Part shown: in pieces, positions 30,437 to 40,556 of the stretch
How the letters are laid out: the number at the start of each line of letters is the position of its first letter
How positions within the stretch are numbered: the stretch's first letter is position 1
Assembly: GCA_040285825.1 (NCBI GenBank)
Contig: JAUPSS010000007.1
Location: 1,710,689-1,774,688 of the forward strand
Reading direction: 5' to 3'
DNA: 64,000 nucleotides
Source: Eukaryota sp. TZLM1-RC
Lineage: Eukaryota; Metamonada: BaSk clade
The notes under the pieces: generated by a model
Database searches by the model: none
What the model was told of the DNA's origin: nothing
Seen by the model: only the letters and a program-made list of their open reading frames with translations
Position numbers and translations under genes: made by a program

Positions 30437-33369
30437 CAGCTGTTGCCGTTGTGAAAGCTGCTGAAAATAATGTTTCTGACGATCAACAGTTAAATGCTTC
30501 TAGTGTTCCCTCTTCTTCCCCTTCTGAAAACAGTAATTTTTGTTGTCCATTTTGCAAAAAAGATGTTGCAGATTCACGAAATGGTCGAAAACTTCTGTTT
30601 TGTACGAATTGTAAAGCCGTTGATACCGTAAGACCCCCGATCCGGATCCCAGTAGAAATAAGTCCCGCCAGCACAATCCCCTTCTCAATGGAAATGAGAA
30701 ATTTTACTTCTGAATTGAAAAATAATAAGTGGAATATTTCATCCTTCTGGAAATATTTTGGTAGAAAAAACAAAAATTGTTTTAAGAAAAAATTTGGAAA
30801 TAGAAAAATTGTAAAATCAAAAATTTGCCGAAAATTGTGCTTACGTGGTCGTTATGGTGCCGCAAAGCAGTCTTTGTTTTCCTCTTCTTTGGCTGATGTA
30901 AACTCTGATACCCTTGAAAAACTCCAAAAGTTGCATCCTCAAGAAAATTTCAAGTGCAGCAAGCCTGAAGTGTGTCCTTTTTGGATTGAAAATCCTATTA
31001 CTGCAATTGAGGTTCTTAAAGCTATTCAAAAATTACCTAAGGGGAAAGCAGCAGGCCCATCTGGAATTTCTTTTGATCTCTTAAAAATAGCGTGTTCCAG
31101 TGCTCCCGAAATTGCTGATGATCTAGCCCACTATTTTCAACAATCAATTGTTTTGAAAATAAATCCTCCATTTGAATTGCTCGCAGCACGTCTGATTGCT
31201 TTAGTAAAGCCTGGAAACGGAATCAAACCTGATGGAATACGCCCAATTGCTGTTGGTGAATCTCTTTCTCGTTTGCTGGCATCAATTGTCTTCGATCGTG
31301 TCAAAGACAAAGCCTCTACATTTTTGACTCCTCATCAATTTGGAATCAAAACAATTGATGGTGCTTCTGTTGCTGCTATTGCCTCTGATACCTTTTTTAA
31401 TGCAGAGGAAAATAATTTTATTTTTAATCTCGACTTTAAAAATGCTTTTAATTCTGTAAAGCGAGAAGCAATTTTTGAAGTTATTAAATCTGATTTTCCT
31501 GAGCTATCGAGTTTTTTCTACCATTTTTATGGTAAAGAATCAGATTTAATTTTTAATTCATTTGCTCTTAAATCATCTTCTGGTGTGAAGCAAGGTGACC
31601 CTTTAGGTCCATTATTGTTTTGTTTAGCTATTCACAAAACTTTAAATATCATTAAGCAAAAATACCCTTCTATAAAAATAGTTGCTTATATGGATAATAT
31701 ATCCTTGATTGGTTCATTTGATTTACTAGAATTGGTTGCTCAAGAAATTACCGATTCATATGAAAATATTGGGCTTCATCTTAATGCCAGCAAATGCCTT
31801 CTGATTGGCTCTTCTGCTCAAGACCTCGTGATAAACGATTCTATTGTCCCTTTTACTAATTATAGTAGTGATGCTTTTAAGTTCCTTGGTTGTTGGTTAG
31901 GAAATGTGCCTCAAATTCAGAATGAATTGCAAGTTATTTTGGAAAAAATGAAAATTGAACTTGATTCAATTTCTTCTTTAGATATAGAAAAGCATATTAA
32001 ATTTTTTATGCTTAAAATTTGCTACACTGGGAGAATAACCCACATTTTGAGATCTTGTGCTCCTTCCATAGCATTAGATTTTTGTCGTTCTTTTAATTCA
32101 TTGAGAACAGAATTTTTTGCTGATTTATTGGATGTAGAACCAGGAATGTTGAAAAGCCATTTATTTTCTTCCAGCAAATTTGGGGGTATTGGATTTACTA
32201 AATCTTCAATTTTGTGTCAATCAGCATTCTTGGGTGGTGGCAAAAATTTTATTTATGAATTTTCTCGTAGATTTCCTGATGATTCTCATCTGTTAGTCCC
32301 CAATTGTAGTCCCTATTTGTATGAGTTATCTTGTGAACTTGAAAAATTACCGCCACAAATTTGGACCAAATGTTTTCCTCAATCAATTCAAGAAATTCCA
32401 AACCGATCTCTATTTAATTTACAGTTTTGCTGTAAAAAGCTTCAACAAAAATTGTCAAAGATTTTTGAGAGCTTGGATTTTGATGTTAGACTTGGCTTGG
32501 CCAAGAAAAAGAATCCCGCTTTTGCAAATCTTTTACAAGATATGTGTGACAGTACTTCTTCTGCCTTAGTAACAACAATTCCACAAGTTTATGGTACTCT
32601 CTTATCCGATTCTGCATGGACTCTGAATATGAGATTTCGTTCCTTTATCTGGCCTGATAATTTACCTCATAATTTAATTTGTAAATGTTCTCGAGAAATT
32701 ACAACTACTCATTTGTTAAATTGTAAACATTTTATTACTTTTAGAAGCAAGGTTCATGATGCTGTAAGAGACCAGTTATATTGTATGTGTAAATCTCATA
32801 GAATTGAATCCTTCTTGGAACCTCTGTTGTCAAATCTGTTTGATGCTGAAAATGATTTTCATAAGAATAATAGAGGTGATGTCATATTACCTGGATTAGA
32901 TGGAAGCTTTATTTTATTGGTTGTAATGTCTGTTGATCCTTGTAATGCCTCAAATGAAAGGCTTGTTAATTCTGAAATTCATAATCCCCTTTCAAATGCT
33001 GAAAATTTTAAATTCAAAAAAATACAATGAACCTTTGTCCAAATTGGCCAGTCTACAGCATGCAAAAATACAATTTGTATCCATTTGTATTTTCCCTTTT
33101 TGGTTCACTTGCACCAACTGCTTTACGTTTTTTGGATGATTTTGAAATGATTGTAAAGAGAAGAACTGGCAGAAATTTCAACAGGTTGTTTTGGCAAAAT
33201 AGAATTGTGTTTTCTATTTTTAAGGGGATGTTGAAGATGGTTTCTGATGCTTTGCTTTCTCTTGGATCTCACTATGAGAGAGTTGCATCTAGTGTTTTTG
33301 TTTTGGGAGAGATGGATTTTTTAGATGTTGATTTATAGGTTTAGAATAAAATTAAATTTTAAAAAAAAA
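30437..33369 (+). mobile_element. Nested family A retroelement, near full length: zinc finger, RT and REL-type endonuclease
   Basis: A 2.93-kb plus-strand insertion flanked by an 11-bp duplication, GAAAATACCTC (30426-30436 and 33370-33380). The open frame runs from 30421 to 33030 without an ATG near its start (first ATG about 30688), then continues in shifted frames to 33338. In order: a Cys-rich finger (CPFCKK...FCTNCK), RT motifs GIRPIAVGES, FNLDFKNAFNS (A), SSGVKQGDPLGPLLF (B), VAYMDNISLIG (C) and the thumb; then knuckle CKC-X7-H-LLN-C and RGDVILPGLDG...LLVVMSVD. Motif C has YMDN instead of YxDD, and the second endonuclease acid is Val. Two one-base A-run insertions (A7 near 33017-33025, A5 near 33065) break the C-terminus relative to the 37-kb copy. 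The 3' end is poly-A (about 33360-33369). Confidence 0.92.
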
Positions 33370-34410
33370 GAAAATACCTCTACTGTCGTCATCATCAATG
33401 GATGGCTTTCCCAATAATCTCCATAATAATTTTGATTCATTATTGGGTTTTCAAATGGATGAAGGATCTTGAGTTTATTTACAGATTCTTCGTTATTAGG
33501 AGCTTTGACTCCTGGATTTAAAGTAGACAAAGCACTAGACCACTTGTTATCAAAGCATTTATCTTCAAAAATTTTACTCAATTTTTCACATGACACTTTT
33601 GTTAGTGCAGCATTATTTAAATTTACAGCATTTCCAACAAAATTTTGTTCAAAAAGAGCACAAAGAGAACCAAAGAATTCCCAAAGAATATTAATAGCAT
33701 AGTTTCCTTTACATAATTGAACCAAAAGTCTTTTAAAAACCAAAGCGAATTCATTGCATTTCGAAGGATGTATTTCTTGAGGCATTTTTATAGAAATAAT
33801 GTAAATTTTCTTTTATTCTACATCTCCAGCATCGTTTTGTCTTTTTGGTAATTTTGAGAATGTTTGAAATGGAAGCTGTATCCATGGATATAAGAAGGAA
33901 TGGAGTTGAGTCAATTCAGATTGAAAAAGATTAATTGAGATTAATTGAGATTATAGAGTAATTATCCCAGATTAATTATAAATTACTTACAAATTACATA
34001 TAGATTAATTTTCCAAAAAAAAGCTTCTGCATAAAGTTCAATCCAGTGTTACATAAAACCCATTTGATCTCTCAAATCAGGTCTTTTCAGACCCTTATTT
34101 CAATCCCAATTTCCCCCTACCTTTTTTCAAGCTTGATCTTGTTTTGATCGATCTCAAATCGTCTTCTTTACACACCTCGCCTTCAAGACGACGTTTAAAG
34201 TTTTGCCTTTTTTTCTGAAGATAATTCGAGATGACACAGATTAGATGAAGAAAGTGTAACCAATTTGGTAGAGCTTGAACATACAATGAATGGTAAGGAG
34301 GTCTCAGAAGAAATCACTCAATGAAATGTTTGGAAATACCGACTTTGATAAGGAGAAGTTGGTTAGGTTGAGTGAATTTGCAGATGAGATGCTATTGATA
34401 ACAAGATCTT

Positions 34411-34504
34411 TTGCCGTAAGTCTTAAGAGATTAAAGACAATTTGAGATGATGTGAATGAGGAAAAGTTTATTTTATAATATTATATAAGCCTTAGGTTGT
34501 CAAC
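34411..34504. mobile_element. GTTGGCGCC MITE, degraded copy
   Basis: Shares TTGCCGTAAGTCTTAAGAG, GTGAATGAGGAAAAG and TATATAAGCCTTAGG with the copy at 35669-35770. The right terminus has decayed from GGGCGCCAAC to GGTTGTCAAC. No clear target duplication remains. Confidence 0.7.
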
Positions 34505-35668
34505 ACTGCTTCTTCCCTTTTTCAAAATAAATAAGCTTCTACCAATATGAAACTAAAACTATAAACAGATAACTCAATAGCTATAAATAACTAAATATAC
34601 TAAGAACTAAATACTAAATTCTAATGTTTTTTATTGTCTACAATTATCTTTGTAGTGATTGGGATTCACACAAACACTGGTTTTACATTTTTAAGATCGA
34701 CAATGTACTATAGTCTAGTACTATGACTCTCCCACAATAATGTTAGTATAAGGTAGTAAGCAATAACTGAAATAGGCCTCGTTTCAAGATCTGTGTGTTT
34801 GAATACTTCGGTGTGTATGTTTTAAACGCTACATAAAGACTTTGCTTCTCCCCTTTTTCGTAAACGAGTAACGTGGTAGTGACGTCAAGGTATCATGGAA
34901 TCGAAGAATGGATTCGCTAATGATCATGCAGGGTCTCTGTTGGATCAAAAACAACAGTAAGCGATGTCACAAATTTCAGAAACCTGAAGGCGGCGTTTTT
35001 TGTTGTTGAAGTACTGCTTTTACGACTAAAAATTGCAGAAAAGCAACGACTGTATTCTTGCCATTGTAATACAATAACAGTGGAGGTGAAGTCGCAACTC
35101 GTTACCTCGTATGTAGTCGACTTTTTTTGTGTTTGGCTCCATAAGGAAGGAAGCTGCTTGAATGGATAAAAGTCCATTGATTCGAAGTAGAGCTCCGCAT
35201 CCTTGTTAGGAGTTTGTAGAATCCATCATTGGAGTCATCTTTCCCTTCCGTGTTTTGCACTCTCCTAGAGGGGTTGATTATGTGAAGTGGGATTTCCATT
35301 GTGTTTCTTCACTAGACGCTACATTAGGGAAGAGATAGGAAATTGGGTCCATTCACGTGGCCTCCTCTGACTCTGAAGGTACTACTTCCTTTTTGAGGGG
35401 AGAGGGAGCCGGGTAAGTTCTCATAACCTCTTTATTTACTCTGAAAGGAGAGGCGGGATCCGGGTCCGTTTCCTCGTCATCCTTTTGTGAGTTTGTTGTA
35501 TGTTGTTGTTGTGTAGTTTGCTAGTGCTGCATGTTAGGTGAATAAGTGAAGTCGGAAATATCTTTCTGAAAGATGTCTGACATACTAAAAGGATACTTAG
35601 TTGGCTGTCACTGTGTAGATGTTGAAGTTATTATGGTATACATGGACTTATAATGGCCAATAATTTTT

Positions 35669-35770
35669 GTTGCCGTAAATCTTAAGAGATTAAAGAAAGT
35701 CTGAGATGTTGTGAATGAGGAAAAGTTGATTTGTCTTTCAATCGTATTATATAAACCTTGGGGCGCCAAC
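35669..35770. mobile_element. GTTGGCGCC MITE copy
   Basis: About 102 bp. The left end is GTTGCCGTAAATCTTAAGAG; the interior has GAATGAGGAAAAGTTGATTT; the right end is CCTTGGGGCGCCAAC. It is related to copies at 34411, 39641 (inverted) and 60826. Too short to encode a protein. Confidence 0.75.
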
Positions 35771-36779
35771 AGATCCTGATGACGATGACTATTAGATTCA
35801 ATAATTATATTTGTTTTATTTGTACAAAATTTCGCACTTCAATTTAAATACAACTTTCTGTGATGACATCACCTTGAATCATTATCACTGTCGTGAAGCA
35901 CCCTTGTTTGATCTTCAAAAATTGAATAACCCTAAATCAATTTGAATCATAGTTGAAGATTACTTCATGACGTCATGAAAAATCATGAATTTTGTAATGG
36001 TTTTATTTATTTTTGCAATTCAACTTGAATTATTCAAATTATTCAATAAAGTAACAACTTTCCAAAGCAATCTTGTTCCACTATGAGTCTTCAAGTTCCT
36101 TCAGGATTCTCGTTTCACAGTACAAAAAGCAACAATCCCCTTTTTTATGATGTTCATTATGATTATTGATCGTATAGATCTAATTGGCATTTATTTAATA
36201 TTTTATTGAATAAAGATTCTTATAAATGAAGAAACAACGAGTGAACATCCCGATGCAAACTGCTGTCATCACAAGATGGGTTTGAGATTAATCTTCAACT
36301 ATGATTTGAATCAAACTTGTTAATCACAATCACAATGTGATCACAATCACACATTGTGACTTAATTGAATTTAAAGACAATACAGTCGACTCTTTGCAAT
36401 AACATATCAATAACGATAACCAGCACCTATAGTTGTAGAACCTATGTGCACTCGGCAAGTGAACATACTTAATTTCAATACTGTCCGTTCTTCAGGATCA
36501 TCAAAAGTATAAAAGAAGTACAAGACGAATTCATTTTGAACGATCAGCTGCAAAGTTCGTCTCCAACACTGGTTGAGGAGTTGAATATGGAGTGGAATAC
36601 ATCCAAAATGGTTGAAAAAGTTCGTAGAAGAAGTAGTTTTTCGTGACAGTTTGCCTAACAATACTCATCTTAATGTAATAAATGTTCTGTCAAATTGAAT
36701 TATCGGATTGTTCTTGCAGAATGTTTATACATGTGATCGCATTTGTGATTGTGATCACAAACTTTTTTTTAACAAAATT

Positions 36780-37588
36780 TTAATTTTATTCAAAACCTAT
36801 AAATCAACATCTAAAAAATCCATCTCTCTCAGAACAAAAACACTAGATGCAACTCTCTCATAGTGAGATCCAAGAGAAAGCAAAGCATCAGAAACCATCT
36901 TCAACATTCCCTTAAAAATAGAAAACACAATTCTATTTTGCCAAAACAATCTGTTGAAATTTCTCCCAGTTCTTCTCTTTACAATCATTTCAAAATAATC
37001 CAAAAAACGTAAAGCAGTTGGTGAAAGTGAACCAAAAAGGGAAAATACAAATGGATACAAATTGTATTTTGCATGCTGTAGACTGGCCAATTTGGACAAA
37101 GGTTCATTGTATTTTTTGAATTTAAAATTTTCAGCATTTGAAAGGGGATTATGAATTTCAGAATTAACAAGCCTTTCATTTGAGGCATTACAAGGATCAA
37201 CAGACATTACAACCAATAAAATAAAGCTTCCATCTAATCCAGGTAATATGACATCACCTCTATTATTCTTATGAAAATCATTTTCAGCATCAAACAGATT
37301 TGACAACAGAGGTTCCAAGAAGGATTCAATTCTATGAGATTTACACATACAATATAACTGGTCTCTTACAGCATCATGAACCTTGCTTCTAAAAGTAATA
37401 AAATGTTTACAATTTAACAAATGAGTAGTTGTAATTTCTCGAGAACATTTACAAATTAAATTATGAGGTAAATTATCAGGCCAGATAAAGGAACGAAATC
37501 TCATATTCAGAGTCCATGCAGAATCGGATAAGAGAGTACCATAAACTTGTGGAATTGTTGTTACTAAGGCAGAAGAAGTACTGTCACA
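36780..37588 (-). mobile_element. Family A retroelement 3' fragment, recent copy
   Basis: The minus-strand 235-codon frame (36797-37504) is virtually identical in amino acids to the C-terminus of the copy at 30.4-33.4 kb, and is uninterrupted where that copy has two A-run insertions. It includes CKC-X7-H-LLN-C and RGDVILPGLDG with the same Val in place of the second acid. It is 5'-truncated at the DSTSSALVT region (37588). High identity with the other copy indicates recent copying. Confidence 0.9.
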
Positions 37589-37688
37589 GTAACAGTAATG
37601 TGTTGTGATTAATAAGTATGGAATTGCTTACTAGTTCAATTTCAACACTCAATCCAACATAGTCTTATTTATATAGCCTTATTTCTCT

Positions 37689-38291
37689 ATGGTAAAGTTC
37701 AGCTTTTGTGGTGGTAACGATGCTCCTGACTGGCTGCTTTCAGAAATTACTCTTCTTTCTCGTCTTTCTTCTGTCAGAGTGAAACTTCTCGCTATACAGG
37801 TAATTAACGAACTTTTGGGTGGAAGTATTGATGTATGTTGGTTCATATTCTCACAGTAGTATGATAAAATTCCTAAACTTGTGGGTAAGTTTGACTTCTC
37901 TGACTCTGACATACGTGCTTCTTTAGCTGCTCTCACGTTTATCTTCCGCTGTGCTGCACAGTTCGATGTTTCTCATGAGACCCTTTCTTCTGAATTACAA
38001 CAATTGGGTCTCCCTGTAGAAACTAGTGGTTCTTTATCTAGATCCTTTAGAGACAAGGGAACTCTTATTAAGTCCGAATTAGCACAGTACTCCCTTCGCT
38101 TACCAAAATTAGAAAACTTCAAGTATCGTTTGGACTCTGTTTTTCCTTCTGGAATGGACATTTCTGTACTTTTTCAAACAAATGAAGGTACCCCTCTTCC
38201 AATAACACTCGATCAGGTTCAAGTTCGTGAGCTTTTGTCTGAATTGAAAGTTGTAAAGGGAGAAATGAATAGGATACTGGAGTCCTTGTAG
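37689..38291 (+). CDS. COMMD4: COMM domain protein, COMMD4-like (2 exons)
   Basis: Exons 37689-37832 and 37860-38291 encode 191 residues. The first exon (MVKFSFCGGNDAPDWLLSEI...) matches COMMD4 (MRFRFCGDLDCPDWVLAEI in human). After the 27-nt intron the protein continues YDKIPKLVGKF...SDIRASLAALTFI and then SELQQLGLP, which is identical to the COMMD4 signature. The C-terminal COMM domain spans about 120-191, with the usual L-x-x-L-K-x-x-x-x-x-M helix end. COMMD proteins form the decameric ring of the Commander complex in endosomal recycling. Without the inferred intron the second exon has no ATG, so the gene was easy to miss. Confidence 0.88.
37833..37859 (+). other. Inferred intron, COMMD4 (27 nt)
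   Basis: Starts GTATGT, ends CTCACAGTAG. Removal joins GGSID to YDKIPK, matching the COMMD4 family, and removes an in-frame TAG that a CAG acceptor three bases earlier would retain. Confidence 0.85.
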
Positions 38292-38361
38292 ATTGTTTGT
38301 TGCTTAAAAACTGTAATTATGGAATATTGTTGGCAGAAAACACTTTTGGTCAATAAAAACT

Positions 38362-38790
38362 TTATATATCAACAACAACATAACAATGCCAAACATTCTC
38401 TGAATTTTCTATTCTCATTGCAGAATAGGTAATGGCTTTGATGTCAGCACCTCCTTCATGCTTATCACGTTTGAATACCTCACCTTTTAGGGTGCATTTC
38501 AAAGAACAGCTGTCGGTGTTGATAACTAAATCTGAGATATGTTTAGTAATAAAAAAGTCTGTTTGGAATAGGAAGAGAATCTCATCAAGAAACCTAAAGA
38601 GACAGTTTTCGAGATCAGAGCCTTCTATTTCAATAGTCTGTGTCTTGGAAGAATCGATACCAACTAAATCTAAAGGACATGAGTAATTCATCATTGCTAG
38701 AGCTGTTTGTTCGAATGCAGAGGCTAGGGATGGTCCATAGCCATGTAATTGTATATCTGCTGGGTGGTCAAGGTATTCATAGCCAATCAT
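38362..38790 (-). CDS. ZBTB8OS: Archease
   Basis: This 142-residue protein, starting at the ATG at 38790, matches archease: YEYLDHPADIQLHGYG at the N-terminus, an A-x-x-A-F-E-Q-x-A-x-A-M-M block, LENCLFRFLDEILFLFQT in the middle, and the C-terminal EGGADIKAITYSAMRI block whose acidic and His positions bind the metal. Archease activates the RtcB/HSPC117 tRNA ligase, enabling multiple turnover in tRNA splicing and repair. Length is typical (about 140). Unusually, a retroelement fragment starts about 18 bp upstream of the start codon, so its promoter is either very short or lies in transposon DNA. Confidence 0.93.
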   Translation of the reverse strand: MIGYEYLDHPADIQLHGYGPSLASAFEQTALAMMNYSCPLDLVGIDSSKTQTIEIEGSDLENCLFRFLDEILFLFQTDFFITKHISDLVINTDSCSLKCTLKGEVFKRDKHEGGADIKAITYSAMRIENSENVWHCYVVVDI

Positions 38791-38807
38791 TGACAATGAT
38801 GAGTTGA

Positions 38808-40360
38808 AGACACAAATTCAAACAATGTTTCATTCACTAAAGATGATTGCTTACATTGATGATGCAGTTCTTATAGGCCACTTAACGATTGTGGAAAAGC
38901 AACTTTATGTTTTTTTAAAAAAATAAAAACTGTTTAGCAATTATTGAACAATATGGCTTCGAAAAATAACAATTAATACAATATACAACTATAATAAAAC
39001 TGAACTTTCATAATCGTGTATTACTTTCACTCCAATTTCGACGTTAGTTGATGGAATTGGAATTAAAGCCAATTTAATTCATCTTATGCTATTCATCTAT
39101 TAGGTTGGTTTTTATTATTTAATGGTAAACTTTCTAAGAAATTGTTTGATGAATTGAATAAAAAAATTAATATTTCTGCGACATTGACAATATAATGAAA
39201 GTGGGTGTACAGCAACAAATTAAATTTACCAGAAAGAGATTATGTTTTAATTGACACTCTCCTGGTCTATTCCGAGCTACTTATCTTCTCATCTCTAGAT
39301 CTGTGGCCAGCAATTTGAAAGATTTCGTGCTAAAGTATTGTCAAAATTTACAGTATGCAAATTGTTCCAGATTAATCAAGCTGATGTTAGTTTTCTTTAT
39401 GGTATTTTAGGCTTTATTAAAGTCTGAATATTTAACTTGTCTGCAATCCTTGGTGGATGTAGAAATGCAATGTGTGAGTTTTCTGAAAGATTTGCAGATT
39501 GGGAAGATCTTTCAGCAGCAACCCAAAACTCCACTATTCTTGTATTCAACCAATGTATGGAGTAGATCTTTTCTGAACGCTTGGCTTTTTTGAATTGAGA
39601 TCTTGACTCTTTGTTTTGAGAAAAAGTCTATGCAAGAGTAGTTGGCGCTTTTAGGCTTAAATAGAATAAGGGCAAAATAAATCAACTTACCTCATTCTTT
39701 ATCATGACTTCTCTTAATACTTCGACTTAAGGCAACAGAGTTAGTCATGGGATTCATCACTATCTGTCACAATTGTGCTGCGAAGGTTTGGTCTACGTGC
39801 TAGTAATGCAGCGTTTGCAGCAATAATGAGATTACATTTAAATAGTTACAAATGACCAATATTTATTGAAATAACACTGTATTTGTTCTAATTCATCACA
39901 GCTCACTTTGCGGCAGGCTTTAAATTGTCCAAAAATGATAACTTTCGTTCTTCATTACATGATCCAGTTAGGGACACGGTTTTTACAGGGCAAGGAATGC
40001 AAGAATCTCATGTATTAAGGAGCATTTGCTTAAAGGGACACTGTCATCAAACAAGTTTGGTTCTGATGATAGAGCTGATATTTACTGTGATTGGATTGAT
40101 AACTCTGAAGCTGTTGTTGACTTTGTCTCATGGAATGTTGCAAATGACACTTTGATTCAAACAAGAAAACTTAATTCTATGTATACACAGTGAAAGAGAA
40201 ACATTGGAAACATAACAAAGATATTGAAGCTAATACTGATAGAAATAGACCACTTGTTTTTATTACATTCCCATTTTATATAATCGGAAGACTATCAGTA
40301 GAAGCAGGAAACTTTTTGAATGATATCCAAAAATGGTTCAAGAAAAAACAATGAAGACAT
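38808..40360 (+). pseudogene. Family B retroelement fragment, plus strand, holding a MITE
   Basis: It starts at the QIQTMFHSLKMIAYIDDAVLIG block (RT motif C, about 38815-38880) and continues through remnants of the thumb (39450-39560, GGCRNAMCEFSERFADWEDL). After the MITE at 39641-39736 come the knuckle region and YRSS-like helix (about 39900-40000), a broken endonuclease segment (DRADIYCDWIDNSEAVVDFVS, about 40070-40130) and the C-terminus near 40350. Several deletions and stops. Its 5' end lies between archease and this piece with almost no spacer. Confidence 0.8.
39641..39736. mobile_element. GTTGGCGCC MITE copy with target duplication
   Basis: A 96-bp element from GTTGGCGCTTTTAGGCTT to CGACTTAAGGCAAC. 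It is flanked by AGAGTA (39635-39640) and AGAGTT (39737-39742), a 6-bp duplication with one mismatch. It sits inside the family B fragment and so inserted after it. Confidence 0.85.
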
Positions 40361-40403
40361 TTGATGTCTGTCAAGGCACTCACGAATTCGATTCGCATCA
40401 ATT

Positions 40404-40497
40404 GATAGTTTATCAATAGGACAAGCAAGGGGAAAAATCAGATCAAGTAATGTCAATGCTGTTCTGAATACGATTTATAGGAAGTATTCAGAGAAAT
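40404..40497 (+). pseudogene. Second Fanzor C-terminal tail
   Basis: A short frame reads RSSNVNAVLNTIY and then a TGA. The DNA around GTAATGTCAATGCTGTTCT is identical over about 19 nt to the tail of the Fanzor relic at 23417-23435 and stays similar for about 33 nt. A second block, CTACTATTTGACATTT (about 40525), matches the position after the first relic (about 23525). Only the last ~20 codons plus 3' flank remain. Confidence 0.65.
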
Positions 40498-40556
40498 GAA
40501 AGACCATTATATCAACCTAGGCTTCCTACTATTTGACATTTGTTTGCCCAAAGCTA

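Larger units (their letters stand above)
26625..33800 (-). mobile_element. Retroelement family B, longest copy, split by two nested insertions
   Basis: Three segments on the minus strand make one family B element. The 5' part is 33370-33800 (MPQEIHPSKCNEFAL... to HPLMMTTVEVFS). The middle is 28293-30436 (GKSAGLSGHF, VRPIAVSESL, ILLDFSNTFNSI motif A, a degraded motif B, then the thumb, knuckle CICSNSPQLTLRHALNC and RGDVYCDWIDKSEAVVDFVS). The 3' end is 26625-26838. The coding sense continues exactly across 33370/30436 (VEV|FSNQ) and across 28293/26838. Motif C is degraded near 29765. Several frameshifts make it inactive. It has the fullest 5' region of any B copy here, and its first ATG lies at 33785. 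RT and endonuclease identities are from motifs; the target preference is unknown. Confidence 0.85.
33801..36779. other. Gene-poor stretch with two MITEs and inverted repeats
   Basis: About 3 kb without a recognisable gene. It holds MITE copies at 34411-34504 and 35669-35770. A frame near 34320-34430 (NEMFGNTDFDKEKLVRLSEFADEM, split here as visible text only) and minus-strand frames at 34917-35299 and 36407-36661 have coding-like composition but no family match I can name. A pair of inverted 16-mers at 36336 and 36744 encloses the last of these. Confidence 0.4.

Noticed and set aside
30451-30460. GTG as a start codon for the family A retroelement ORF
   Set aside because: GTG starts are unlikely in a nuclear eukaryotic gene; the frame simply opens after a stop at 30418, so the true start is unknown or the element is 5'-truncated.
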